Source of the DNA: an uncultured Flavobacteriales bacterium
Lineage (GTDB): Bacteria; Bacteroidota; Bacteroidia; Flavobacteriales_G; Salibacteraceae
Reading direction: 5' to 3'
Length of the DNA: 64,000 bases
Assembly (NCBI GenBank): GCA_905181855.1
Contig: CAJIZE010000002.1
Coordinates: 1-64,000, forward strand
Part shown: one piece after another, positions 46,072 to 55,468 of the stretch
Layout of the letters: each line of letters starts with the position of its first letter
Position numbering within the stretch: position 1 is the first letter of the stretch
Translations under genes and position numbers: made by a program
The notes under the pieces: generated by a model
What the model was told of the DNA's origin: nothing
Databases searched by the model: none
Seen by the model: the letters and a program-made list of their open reading frames with translations, nothing else

Positions 46072-48009
46072 TTATCCTACCAGACTAGACCTCGTAGGCT
46101 TTTTTTCGCCAACCATTTCAATGCACGTTTCTGCTATTTGTTCGGGATTAAAACCCGCTTCGGTGTGCAGTTGCAATTGAGAGCCATGCTCGTAAATTTG
46201 ATCTTTAATACCAAGTCTTTTTACCTCAGCAGAGTATCCGTGGTCGGCCATAAACTCAATAACAGCACTTCCCATACCACCTTGTATACAACCGTCTTCA
46301 ACGGTTACAACTTTACTAAATTTAGCAAATACCTCGTGCAGCAAAGTTTCATCAATTGGCTTTACAAAACGCAGGTCGTAATGTGCGGCATTAATGCCTT
46401 TTTCTTTTAAAAGAGCGGAGCTTTCAGTAGCGTAATTTCCAATGTGACCAATGGTTAAAATGGCAATGTCTTCACCATTTTTAACTCTTGTTCCAGTGCC
46501 AACTTTAATTTCTTTTAGTGGTGTTTTCCACTCCGGCATCACCCCTTCGCCTCGAGGGTAACGAATAACCCAAGCTCCTTTGTTTTTCTCAAGTTGAGAA
46601 GTAAACATTAAATTTCTTAATTCTGATTCGTTCATCGGAGATGAAATAACCATATTGGGAACACACCTCATAAATGCAATATCATAAACGCCATGGTGTG
46701 TAGGTCCGTCAGCACCAGCAAAGCCAGCTCTATCCAAACAGAAAACAACGTGTAAGTCTTGAATTGCAACATCGTGAATTACTTGGTCGTAAGCACGCTG
46801 CATAAACGAGGAGTAGATGTTACAAAAAGGCAACAACCCTTGTGTAGCTAATCCAGCTGAAAAAGTTACAGCATGTTGCTCGGCAATTCCAACATCAAAA
46901 GCCCTGTCTGGCATTGCCTCCATCATAAATTTTAGCGAACAACCAGTAGGCATCGCAGGGGTAACACCCATTATTTTTTTGTTTTTCTCTGCAAGCTCAA
47001 TAATGGTGTGCCCAAATACATCCTGATACTTTGGAGGTTGAGGGCTTTTAGGAGTGATTTTAATAATTTCTCCAGTTTCTTTATTAAAAATCCCAGGAGC
47101 ATGCCAAGTTGTGGGAGACCCTTCTTCAGAGTATTTATAACCTTTACCCTTTTTGGTAAGACAATGTAAAATTTTGGGTCCAGGGATGTCTTTTAAATCT
47201 TTTAAAACCTTAACCAGATGGTTAACGTCATGGCCATCAATAGGGCCAAAATATCTAAAGTTTAACGATTCAAAAAGGTTTGACTGCTTAAGAAGAGTAG
47301 ACTTAATTCCGTTCTCAATTTTTTGCACAATCTCTTGAGCATTGGGTCCGAATTTACTAATTTTCCCAAGCAAATTCCAAACTTCATCTTTTACCTTATT
47401 GTAAGTATGCGAAGTAGTAATATCTGTTAAATATTCTTTTAGCGCACCAACATTCGGATCAATCGACATGCAGTTGTCATTCAACACAACTAAAATGTTT
47501 GGCTTTTCATGGCCTGCATGGTTTAATGCTTCGAAAGCCATACCGGCAGTCATTGCACCATCACCAATTACTGCAATATGTTGCCTGTCTCTATCTAAAT
47601 ATCGGCTAGCAGTAGCCATTCCTACAGCTGCAGAAATTGACGTTGAGCTGTGCCCAACACCAATGGTATCGTATTCACTTTCTTTCCTTTTCGGGAAACC
47701 GCTAATACCTTTGTATTTTCTGTTGGTATGAAAAACCTCGCGTCTTCCGGTTAAAATTTTATGTCCGTAGGCTTGATGGCCAACATCCCAAACCAATTGG
47801 TCTTCAGGAGTATTGAAAACATAATGCAGTGCTACTGTTAATTCAACAACGCCTAAACTAGCGCCGAAATGACCACCTTTTTTTGATACAATGTCGATGA
47901 TAAATTCGCGTAGTTCATCACTGATTTGTGCAAGGTTTTCTTCGTTGAATTTACGAAGATCTGCAGGAAATTCGATTTGACTTAAAAGTGGATATTCAGT
48001 GTTACTCAT
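46072..48009 (-). CDS. dxs: 1-deoxy-D-xylulose-5-phosphate synthase
   Basis: A ThDP enzyme that joins pyruvate and glyceraldehyde 3-phosphate, the first step of the MEP isoprenoid route. Its 645 residues match the family. The ThDP motif GDGAMTAGMAFEALNHAG runs through to LVVLNDNCMSIDPNVGAL, and the second half holds GIAEQHAVTFSAGLATQG and CLDRAGFAGADGPTHHGVYD. The C-terminal HGSQLQLHTEAGFNPEQIA matches transketolase-C. A TATCTTTG box (minus strand, 48033-48040) lies just upstream. Single gene. Confidence 0.97.
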   Translation of the reverse strand: MSNTEYPLLSQIEFPADLRKFNEENLAQISDELREFIIDIVSKKGGHFGASLGVVELTVALHYVFNTPEDQLVWDVGHQAYGHKILTGRREVFHTNRKYKGISGFPKRKESEYDTIGVGHSSTSISAAVGMATASRYLDRDRQHIAVIGDGAMTAGMAFEALNHAGHEKPNILVVLNDNCMSIDPNVGALKEYLTDITTSHTYNKVKDEVWNLLGKISKFGPNAQEIVQKIENGIKSTLLKQSNLFESLNFRYFGPIDGHDVNHLVKVLKDLKDIPGPKILHCLTKKGKGYKYSEEGSPTTWHAPGIFNKETGEIIKITPKSPQPPKYQDVFGHTIIELAEKNKKIMGVTPAMPTGCSLKFMMEAMPDRAFDVGIAEQHAVTFSAGLATQGLLPFCNIYSSFMQRAYDQVIHDVAIQDLHVVFCLDRAGFAGADGPTHHGVYDIAFMRCVPNMVISSPMNESELRNLMFTSQLEKNKGAWVIRYPRGEGVMPEWKTPLKEIKVGTGTRVKNGEDIAILTIGHIGNYATESSALLKEKGINAAHYDLRFVKPIDETLLHEVFAKFSKVVTVEDGCIQGGMGSAVIEFMADHGYSAEVKRLGIKDQIYEHGSQLQLHTEAGFNPEQIAETCIEMVGEKKPTRSSLVG

Positions 48010-48032
48010 TTATCGATTTATCAACTCAGTCG

Positions 48033-48040
48033 CAAAGATA
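48033..48040 (-). promoter_or_regulatory. Candidate -7 box TATCTTTG for dxs
   Basis: On the minus strand this is TATCTTTG, 24 bases before the dxs start at 48009. The nearest TTG upstream is 28 bases away, too far for a standard -33 box. Confidence 0.38.
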
Positions 48041-48176
48041 GGATTAAAATCATCTTCATAAATACACGCAACAGCCAATAATGTTCATCCGTTAATGTTA
48101 AAAGTTAAAGAATATGACACCCAACTGTCTAATTAATAAATCGTTTCTTGTATTTTTCGGCATCAATTGACAGAAC

Positions 48177-50054
48177 ATGATAAAATCACTTATTAATTGT
48201 TTTTTATTCGTTGCCGTTTTTTCAATTTCGGAAATTGGCAATGCTCAAACCGACTCCACAAATACGGTGAAGCAAGATTCGGTTTTAGAGGCTCAAAGCA
48301 ATCAAAGTACAAGCTTGCTAGAAATTGCTGATTCGGTTAAGTTGGCTGATTCATTAGAGCAAATGAGTATTCAAAAGGAAATTGATAAACTACGCTCCAA
48401 TGATTTAAAAAAGAAAGCGCAACTACAAGCAAGGCTCGATTCTTTAAAACATGAAAAACAGTTAAAAGAGGAAATAACAAAGCGAAAGATTGATTCACTA
48501 AAAGCCAATACCAAAGGTGTTCCCGTAGTTTTATATGAAGATACGCTGTTTTACATTTACAGTAAAATAGGCCCTTTTACTCCTAGGGAAAGAGCTCAGA
48601 GTATCCAGAACAAGCTTACTAAACTTGTTGAAAACAAGGGCTACAATGGAAGCAGGTTAATTGTTTTTGATGCAGATGACAGTCAAGAAATAATGCACGA
48701 GGATGTTATAATTCTTACTTTAACAAAAGAAGATTCGTTTTGGCTTGATGGCGACCCAAATGAGATTGCTAACGCTTATGTAGAATCAATAAACGCAACA
48801 ATAACTGAGTATCAAGAAAGCAATGGCATTTTGCAAACCGTACTCCGATTAATAGCCTTGTTGTTGGTTATAATAATCTTCTCATTAATGGTGAAGTACT
48901 TAAACAAAGGCTTCACTAGGTTTAATGATTGGGTTAAAAACAAGCTCGAACACTATTTAACTGGTATTAAAATTAAAGAATACGAAATCATAACCGCAAC
49001 AACAGAAATGGATATTCTTAATTGGTTGCTGAAAATTTTGAAATGGGCATTAATTGTTTTTACAGTTTATTTATCGCTGCCGATAATATTCAGTATTTTC
49101 CCTTCGACTGAGGGTATTTCAAGAAAACTAATCAGCTATGTAACTGACCCTCTGCTAAGCTTTATAAAAGCCATCGTTGGGTATATACCTGAGATGATAA
49201 CTATTATGGTAATTGTTGCAATTACACGATATGTAGTTCAGATTCTGAAGTTTATGGCCGAACAAATTGAAAGCGGTAAATTGGAGTTTCCTGGATTTTA
49301 CTCTGATTGGGCAAAGCCAACTTTTAATTTGCTTAGGGTGTTGCTTTACGCCTTCTCTTTTGTGATGATATTTCCTTATTTACCTGGTAGCGATTCTCCG
49401 GTTTTTCGTGGAGTTAGTGTTTTCTTAGGCGTATTGTTTTCATTGGGCTCTTCATCTGCTATTGGTAATCTTGTTGCTGGATTAGTGATTACTTATATGC
49501 GGCCTTTTAAAATAGGCGACAGAGTTAAAATTGGTGAAGTTACGGGAGAGATAATAGAAAAAACAATGTTGGTTACACGTTTAAGAACCATTAAAAATGA
49601 GGACATTACTATTCCAAATGCTTCTATCTTAAACGGACATACCATCAACTATTCAACGCCTTCAGAAGAAACACAAGGCTTAATTTTACATACAACCGTA
49701 ACCTTAGGCTATGATGTGCCTTGGAAATTAGTACATGAAGTTTTAATAGCCGCTGCGATTAAAATTGAAGAAGTTAAAAAGAAACCAAAACCGTTTGTAT
49801 TACAAACTAGCCTGGATGATTTTTATGTAAGCTATCAAGTTAACCTTTATACCAAGTTTCCGGAAAAGTCGGCAGTAATCTATTCGAATTTGCATGCAAA
49901 CATTCAAGACGGTTGCAACGAAGCAGGAATTGAAATACTCTCGCCACATTACAGGGCTGCACGCGATGGTAACATGACCTCAATACCAGAAAATTATTTA
50001 CCTAAAGATTACGAAGCCCCCTCGTTTAGCGTGAAACAGAAAAAGGAAAACTAG
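48177..50054 (+). CDS. MscS-family mechanosensitive ion channel with periplasmic extension
   Basis: A 625-residue small-conductance mechanosensitive channel homologue that opens under membrane tension. It has a signal peptide (about 1-23), a charged coiled coil (about 55-110), a periplasmic domain, then about five membrane helices. The pore-lining helix and beta domain read SLGSSSAIGNLVAGLVITYM and RPFKIGDRVKIGEVTGEII, the MscS signature, with a C-terminal alpha/beta cage to LSPHYRAARDGN. It resembles the larger MscK/YnaI-type channels. Single gene. Confidence 0.9.
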   Translation: MIKSLINCFLFVAVFSISEIGNAQTDSTNTVKQDSVLEAQSNQSTSLLEIADSVKLADSLEQMSIQKEIDKLRSNDLKKKAQLQARLDSLKHEKQLKEEITKRKIDSLKANTKGVPVVLYEDTLFYIYSKIGPFTPRERAQSIQNKLTKLVENKGYNGSRLIVFDADDSQEIMHEDVIILTLTKEDSFWLDGDPNEIANAYVESINATITEYQESNGILQTVLRLIALLLVIIIFSLMVKYLNKGFTRFNDWVKNKLEHYLTGIKIKEYEIITATTEMDILNWLLKILKWALIVFTVYLSLPIIFSIFPSTEGISRKLISYVTDPLLSFIKAIVGYIPEMITIMVIVAITRYVVQILKFMAEQIESGKLEFPGFYSDWAKPTFNLLRVLLYAFSFVMIFPYLPGSDSPVFRGVSVFLGVLFSLGSSSAIGNLVAGLVITYMRPFKIGDRVKIGEVTGEIIEKTMLVTRLRTIKNEDITIPNASILNGHTINYSTPSEETQGLILHTTVTLGYDVPWKLVHEVLIAAAIKIEEVKKKPKPFVLQTSLDDFYVSYQVNLYTKFPEKSAVIYSNLHANIQDGCNEAGIEILSPHYRAARDGNMTSIPENYLPKDYEAPSFSVKQKKEN

Positions 50055-50072
50055 AGTATAAATTAGCCCAAG

Positions 50073-52418
50073 CTATTGTACGATCAACTTACCACTAACG
50101 TGGCTGGCGCCTTTGGTAATTAGAATAAAATAAACACCTGTTTTATAAGTTGAAACATCAATTAGAGCTTGGTTTGATTCATGAGGAACAACCAGTTGTT
50201 CAACGTTTTCACCTTCTATGTTTTTAATAAAAAGTGTTCCGCCGGATAGCGCATCGCTAAATATAATTTTTGTTGCGCCATCTTGCGTCGGGTTAGGGTA
50301 GACTGTCAACTTTAATAGATCGTTTTGGTTTAACTCAACTACTGAAGTGGTGTCTTTTGGAGGTGCTGTAAATTTAATTCCTTCTCCTTTTAGGTAGAAA
50401 GAAACTCCACCAGGAAATTCACCAATAACAATATCAGCAATTGAATCGTGGTTAACCTCGCCAACTGAAATAGAACTACGGTAAGTTCCTGTATAAATAG
50501 AATCAATCAAATTGAAGTTACCGCTTAGGTTTCCGTCAATATCATCGTAAATAAATATTTTGCCTTCTTCGGTTGATACAAACAACACCCATTTTTCAGA
50601 ACCATCAAATCCCTCAACTCTAGTTAAAGAATCTAGTTTTATAGCTTGTGGTGATGTATAGCCTGTTCCAATAAAACCGACATGATTAATACTACCAAAG
50701 TTGGTTTTTAAATCGGGTTTAGCAAAAGCAGCCTGTGCTTTGGTTCCCGCATTTTTGATAAAGTTTAATGTTCCGTTACGTTCGCCAATTAGTAAATCCA
50801 ATGTTCCGTCTTCATTTAAGTCAACCAATTGAGGTGCGCTAAATTGCCCAACATCAATGCTGTCCAACCCGTAAAGCAATCCTTTAGAAAATACCGCAGG
50901 GCCAGAGCCGCCTGTGTTTTCATAATAATGCATTTTACCTGTGTAGTTTCCGATAACCATATCTTGGTCTCCATCATCATCCATATCGCCAAAGGTTGGG
51001 TAAATACCCAGGTAATTTTCTACAGAAAGGTTCATGTAATCGGTAGAAACCAATTCAAATTTAGGATACGATGAGTCGCCAATGTTTTCATAATAAGCCA
51101 AAGAACTTAACTCCGTTCCTGAGCTTTGCCAGTAACCGTAGTTGCCTATAATTAAATCTTGTAAGCCATCGTTGTTGGCATCAAAAAACACAGGATGAGC
51201 CTCTGTTCCAACATCTACCATTTGGTCAACTAAAAAAGAGCTAGTTGATTTTTCAAAAACGGGGCTAATGTTCGTTCCGGTGTTTTCGTACAACCAAACG
51301 TTGTTAATGTTTTCGCCATTTGAAGAGGTGTTTGGAGCGGTAATTAATTCTTTAACAGAATCGTTGTCAATATCTAAATAGAACATCCCAGGAAAGATAA
51401 AGAGGTCAACCGGCACATCGTAATTTGGGAAAGTGGTGTCTTGACCTGCCATAACCGCATGAGTGCTATCGCCTGTGTTAAAAAGAGCCAATACTTCGTT
51501 GCAGCTTATATCACTAAGTAATAAATCTTTGTCATAGTCGCCATCTAAATCGATGGTAAGCATATTTGAACCAGAATGACGAGAGCCACTTGGACCATTA
51601 ACTACTGAGCCTGTTCCGCCTTTACAGGTATACCCAAAGGTTACGGTACATGAAGTGGAATTTTCAATGAATTCGCCCCAGCATCCTGAAACATATTCGA
51701 AAGCGATGGTATCAAGGTTTCCTAATTCAACCGCTAAATTTTTATGATATTCTACCACGGTGCCCCAAACTCCAAAGTTCACTATGTCAAGGTCGCCGTC
51801 GTAATCAATGTCATCAATTGACGGAATATCACCAGGTAATACATAGATGTTTGAATTAAAGTTTCCGAAATAATCAGAAGTAGTGTAATCTACATAGCCA
51901 ATGCTAGTGTGGAAGAAATAGTCAACCTTCGAAAACGCCAAACAAGTTGAGCTGTCACCAACATTCAAATAAATTTCTAAGCTAGGGCTTTTTAAAGCTA
52001 CAATGTCCATCTTTCCATCGTTATTAAAGTCTCGAAGTATTGCCATATCTTTAAGAACAGGAAAGTTTTTTTGGTATTCTGGCGCGTATTTGTAATCTGG
52101 TTTTCCTGCTTCTCCGTGGTTTAAAAAGGTTTTTATGGTAAATCCATTACGTTCAAAAACAAACAGGTCGTTTAGACCATCACAGTTTAAATCAATCTCA
52201 GAAAATTCTGGTGAGTTAAACCCACCCGCAGTGCCTAAATCAAGCAGGGTTCCATTATGAACAAAGGGTATTGAATCAAACAAGCCAAAATCGAAAGTCT
52301 CGAATTTTGCACTTTGTGGCAGTGCGGTACCAGTTTTATTAAATTGCGATTGCCCGAATGATACTTGTGCCACAAAAAGTAAAAGAAGGAAAGATAGGGT
52401 ATGATAAATAACTTTCAT
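50073..52418 (-). CDS. FG-GAP/VCBS-repeat protein with T9SS sorting domain
   Basis: A secreted 781-residue protein. It has a signal peptide (IYHTLSFLLLLFVAQVSFG) and many FG-GAP/VCBS-like repeats with calcium-type acidic loops such as DLNCDGLNDLFVF, DFNNDGKMDIVAL, DIDYDGDLDIVNF and DMDDDGDQDMVIGNY. It ends with a T9SS type A domain starting LTVYPNPTQDGATKIIF. It is probably displayed at the cell surface, and may serve adhesion. The ATG at 52418 is chosen because the TTG at 52427 overlaps the -7 promoter box. Confidence 0.88.
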   Translation of the reverse strand: MKVIYHTLSFLLLLFVAQVSFGQSQFNKTGTALPQSAKFETFDFGLFDSIPFVHNGTLLDLGTAGGFNSPEFSEIDLNCDGLNDLFVFERNGFTIKTFLNHGEAGKPDYKYAPEYQKNFPVLKDMAILRDFNNDGKMDIVALKSPSLEIYLNVGDSSTCLAFSKVDYFFHTSIGYVDYTTSDYFGNFNSNIYVLPGDIPSIDDIDYDGDLDIVNFGVWGTVVEYHKNLAVELGNLDTIAFEYVSGCWGEFIENSTSCTVTFGYTCKGGTGSVVNGPSGSRHSGSNMLTIDLDGDYDKDLLLSDISCNEVLALFNTGDSTHAVMAGQDTTFPNYDVPVDLFIFPGMFYLDIDNDSVKELITAPNTSSNGENINNVWLYENTGTNISPVFEKSTSSFLVDQMVDVGTEAHPVFFDANNDGLQDLIIGNYGYWQSSGTELSSLAYYENIGDSSYPKFELVSTDYMNLSVENYLGIYPTFGDMDDDGDQDMVIGNYTGKMHYYENTGGSGPAVFSKGLLYGLDSIDVGQFSAPQLVDLNEDGTLDLLIGERNGTLNFIKNAGTKAQAAFAKPDLKTNFGSINHVGFIGTGYTSPQAIKLDSLTRVEGFDGSEKWVLFVSTEEGKIFIYDDIDGNLSGNFNLIDSIYTGTYRSSISVGEVNHDSIADIVIGEFPGGVSFYLKGEGIKFTAPPKDTTSVVELNQNDLLKLTVYPNPTQDGATKIIFSDALSGGTLFIKNIEGENVEQLVVPHESNQALIDVSTYKTGVYFILITKGASHVSGKLIVQ

Positions 52419-52424
52419 GATGCG

Positions 52425-52456
52425 CAAAGGTAAGGTGGTTTAAAAGAAGGTTCAAA
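52425..52456 (-). promoter_or_regulatory. Two-box promoter (TTTG-N20-TACCTTTG) for the FG-GAP gene
   Basis: On the minus strand, TTTG at 52456-52453 and TACCTTTG at 52432-52425 are separated by 20 bases, a good consensus match. The last base of the -7 box is only 6 bases before the ATG, so the mRNA may be leaderless or nearly so. Confidence 0.6.
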
Positions 52457-52551
52457 TTTAAACTTAAACAATCCTTCAGGTTATACTAAAAATCAAAATT
52501 TTTAATCGAACGTATACCATTTTTAACCAATTTACGTTGGTTGATAATTGA

Positions 52552-52559
52552 TACATTTG
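52552..52559 (+). promoter_or_regulatory. Candidate -7 box TACATTTG for the outer-membrane protein gene
   Basis: TACATTTG lies 14 bases before the ATG at 52574. TTG sites upstream are 8 and 12 bases away, shorter than usual. Confidence 0.4.
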
Positions 52560-52573
52560 CGCAAATTCAAAAA

Positions 52574-53290
52574 ATGAGAATTACAGGATTATTATTATTG
52601 ACGTTGGTTTTTACAAAGTTTGCTTTTAGCCAAGCTGCGCAAACTGTCCCAACCGAACCAATCAAAACTGTTGAGCCAATAAAAATTCAAAAGCAAGACA
52701 TACTTATGTTTCAATACCAATTTGATGGCTTTCTTGACTTTCCTGATTCAATAAAATATAGCCCTTTAAGTAGAGGTGGAGGAGTACAATTAATGTACGA
52801 TCATTTTTTGAGCAGAGACGGACGTTTTTCAATTGGAGTAGGGCTCGGATTTGCAACACATAATTTTTTCGCAAAAGCGGTATACCCAACTACATACGAT
52901 TCGTTAGGAAGAGGAATTGGAAGTGTAGTTCCAATCCAGAATGCTGACACCGTTAAAAAACAAAAATTAGCAACTAACTTTTTTGATTTTCCTATTGAGT
53001 TTAGATTCCGAACAATGCCAAATGAAAAAGGACACAGTTGGAAGTTTGGTTTAGGCGCCAAAATTGGTTACCGAACAAACATTTACACCAAAACGGTAAT
53101 GGACAATGGAGACAAGTTTAAGAGTTACATTTTAAAGCCAATAAGTAGATCACGTTATGGGGTTACTGCTCGTGTTGGTTTTGGTAAAATGAGTGTTTTT
53201 GGATATTATTCCATTAGCAAACTGTTTTACCAAGACCGCGGTACTGAGCTTACACCATATTCTATTGGGATAAACTTAGCGTTGTTTTAA
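52574..53290 (+). CDS. Outer-membrane beta-barrel family protein
   Basis: A 238-residue protein with a signal peptide (MRITGLLLLTLVFTKFAFSQ) and an amphipathic, strand-rich body such as FSIGVGLGFATHNFF, KFGLGAKIGYRTNIYT and YGVTARVGFGKMSVFGYYS, ending in SIGINLALF with a terminal Phe, all typical of small porin-like barrels. I recognise it as the general PorT/OmpW-like barrel class but cannot name a family. The ATG at 52574 gives a proper signal; the earlier ATG at 52541 does not and would precede the -7 box. Confidence 0.72.
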   Translation: MRITGLLLLTLVFTKFAFSQAAQTVPTEPIKTVEPIKIQKQDILMFQYQFDGFLDFPDSIKYSPLSRGGGVQLMYDHFLSRDGRFSIGVGLGFATHNFFAKAVYPTTYDSLGRGIGSVVPIQNADTVKKQKLATNFFDFPIEFRFRTMPNEKGHSWKFGLGAKIGYRTNIYTKTVMDNGDKFKSYILKPISRSRYGVTARVGFGKMSVFGYYSISKLFYQDRGTELTPYSIGINLALF

Positions 53291-53306
53291 ACGCTCGAAC
53301 TTTCCA

Positions 53307-53924
53307 TTACCCAAGACGGTAATAAACCACTAAAAACTCTGAGAAAAACCCAACCAACCCTCCTAATAAGAGCTGAAAATTAGTGTGCTTTTGCATTGAT
53401 ATCCTTGAAGCACCAACAATGCCGGTGATAATTGATAGAACAATAAGTAGAAACAGAATGTTGATGTTTAACAGCAATCCTATCGCGGCAAACGCACCAA
53501 CAACACCTGCTATGCCCACCATGTGAATACTTATTTTACTAATAAAGTTCACCCCTAAACTAACAATAACCGATAGCGCTGCTCCTAACATTAAAGAGTT
53601 TAGAACTGGAGGTAAGTTTGCTCGGCGCAGCAGGTAATAGGTAAATGAGTAAAAGAAAAAAGCCAAAACAAAAGGTAGTAATCTTTCTTTTTGAACGTCT
53701 AAAAAAATGGACTGAATGTACTTGCGCTTTACCAATAAAACAACAAACAACACAGGAAAAATAAAGGTGTTCATAAACACCAAGCCCATAATGAGCCATT
53801 TCATCTCAGCAGGCAAAGTAAAGGTTAAGTAGCTGTTTACTTGAAACAGTAAAACAACGCTTAATGTTGGCATTAAAAGAGGGTGAAAAAACGCAGAGAC
53901 AAACTGTGCAAATGACCGGTTCAT
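53307..53924 (-). CDS. PAP2-like integral membrane protein with altered signature residues
   Basis: A 205-residue protein with about six membrane helices. Its layout resembles type 2 phosphatidic-acid phosphatases: a basic KERLLPF loop (in place of KxxxxxxRP), SKISIHMVG (in place of PSGH) and GASRISMQKHTNFQ (SRx5H, but with Gln where the Asp normally stands). The partial match suggests a PAP2 relative whose activity may differ or be lost. It is one base downstream of rpoN and so likely co-transcribed with it. The function is uncertain. Confidence 0.6.
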   Translation of the reverse strand: MNRSFAQFVSAFFHPLLMPTLSVVLLFQVNSYLTFTLPAEMKWLIMGLVFMNTFIFPVLFVVLLVKRKYIQSIFLDVQKERLLPFVLAFFFYSFTYYLLRRANLPPVLNSLMLGAALSVIVSLGVNFISKISIHMVGIAGVVGAFAAIGLLLNINILFLLIVLSIITGIVGASRISMQKHTNFQLLLGGLVGFFSEFLVVYYRLG

Positions 53925-53925
53925 T

Positions 53926-55386
53926 TTATATTTCTTTACGAAGGCGCGCTACCGGGACGTTCAATTGCTCACGGTATTTAGCTACGGTTCTACGCGCAAT
54001 GTTGTAGCCTTTTTCTTTTAGGCACGTAGTTAATTTTTCGTCGGTAAGTGGTTTGCGTTTTTCTTCACTGCTAATCAAGCCTTGCAAAATTTTCTTAACC
54101 TCACGGGTTGACACCTCTTCGCCATCAGTAGTTGAAAGCGATTCAGAGAAGAAATATTTTAATAGATAGGTTCCGTAAGGCGTTTGAATGTACTTGCTGT
54201 TTGCAACGCGCGAAACCGTTGAGATATCCATATCAATCTTTTCGGCGATGTCTTTTAAAATCATCGGCTTAAGATTGGTTTCGTCGCCATCAAGAAAAAA
54301 CTCACGTTGGTACTCAAGTATTGCGCTAATGGTAATGAGCAAAGTATTTTGACGCTGCTTAATCGCATCAATAAACCATTTTGCTGAATCAAGCTTTTGC
54401 TTGATAAATACCATAGCATCTTTTTGTGACTTGCTAACTTGACCTTTTTGCTCAGAATAGCCTTTGATCATGTCTTTGTAATCGCGACTAACTTTTAGAT
54501 CGGGGGCATTACGGCTGTTTAAAGTCAATTCAAATTGACCGTCAGTAACATTGAATAAAAAATCAGGAACAATGTGTTCAATTGGCTTTTCGCCTGCACT
54601 TGAAGTGTTGCCTGGTTTAGGGTTGAGTTTTAGAATTTCATCAATAGCAAGCTTTAAATGCTCTTCTTCTAACTCTAATTTTTCAATTATTTTTTTATAG
54701 TGCTTTTTAGTAAAGGCATCGAAGTTTTTTTCAAGAATCTTTTCGGCAGTCATCAACTCTACTGTTTTGTTGAGTTCAAGTTTTCGTCGAAGTTGAATCA
54801 GCAAACATTCTTTTAGTCCTCTTGCTCCAACCCCTGGAGGATCAAAAGTTTGAATCATAAGAAGAACCACTTCTAGGTCTTCGGCAGATGTTTTTATATT
54901 TTGAGAAAATGCCAAATCATCAACAACTGATTCAAGCTCTCTTCGTAAGTATCCCGATTCGTCCAGACTACCAATTAAATGTATGGCTAATGTAAATTGC
55001 GTTTCTGATAGGTAAAGTTCAGCAACCTGATCTTCTAATCTGTCTCTAAACGATTTACCAACTGTAATGGGAATCGATCGATCTTCATCATCTGCACCTT
55101 TATTGCGAATAGAATATTTGTAATCAGGTATATCATCATCGCTCATGTACTCCGAAAAATCGAATTCTTTTTCTGCTTCGGTTTGTTCTACAGGCTCGTC
55201 GTAATCGTCTTCTGAGTTGTCTTTTCCTTCCGTTTCATGACCTTCGTCAAGAGCAGGGTTGCTTTCTAATTCATCTTTAATTCTAGCCTCAAGCGCAACC
55301 GTAGGTAGTTGCAGCATTTTCATTAACTGAATTTGCTGTGGCGATAATTTTTGTAAAAGCTTTTGTTGTAAACTTTGCTTTAGCAT
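53926..55386 (-). CDS. rpoN: RNA polymerase sigma-54 factor
   Basis: The alternative sigma factor that recognises -24/-12 promoters and needs an AAA+ activator. Region I is Gln/Leu-rich (KQSLQQKLLQKLSPQQIQLM), followed by an acidic linker near residues 50-85, the core-binding region, a helix-turn-helix near 365-395 (DIAEKIDMDISTVSRVANS) and the C-terminal RpoN box in ARRTVAKYREQL. Its 486 residues match the family. It lies downstream of asnS on the same strand (about 80-base gap). Confidence 0.96.
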   Translation of the reverse strand: MLKQSLQQKLLQKLSPQQIQLMKMLQLPTVALEARIKDELESNPALDEGHETEGKDNSEDDYDEPVEQTEAEKEFDFSEYMSDDDIPDYKYSIRNKGADDEDRSIPITVGKSFRDRLEDQVAELYLSETQFTLAIHLIGSLDESGYLRRELESVVDDLAFSQNIKTSAEDLEVVLLMIQTFDPPGVGARGLKECLLIQLRRKLELNKTVELMTAEKILEKNFDAFTKKHYKKIIEKLELEEEHLKLAIDEILKLNPKPGNTSSAGEKPIEHIVPDFLFNVTDGQFELTLNSRNAPDLKVSRDYKDMIKGYSEQKGQVSKSQKDAMVFIKQKLDSAKWFIDAIKQRQNTLLITISAILEYQREFFLDGDETNLKPMILKDIAEKIDMDISTVSRVANSKYIQTPYGTYLLKYFFSESLSTTDGEEVSTREVKKILQGLISSEEKRKPLTDEKLTTCLKEKGYNIARRTVAKYREQLNVPVARLRKEI

Positions 55387-55468
55387 AGGGGTAAAGAACG
55401 TAAATTTCGGGGTTCTATTTACTCCTCAACCAATTTATTTTTGAACGAAAATTCTATTTCACAATCGT

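Noticed and set aside
46006-46410. Plus-strand 134-residue frame
   Set aside because: It lies almost wholly on the reverse strand of dxs, is rich in Phe/Arg/Asn and has no motif; it is a shadow of dxs.
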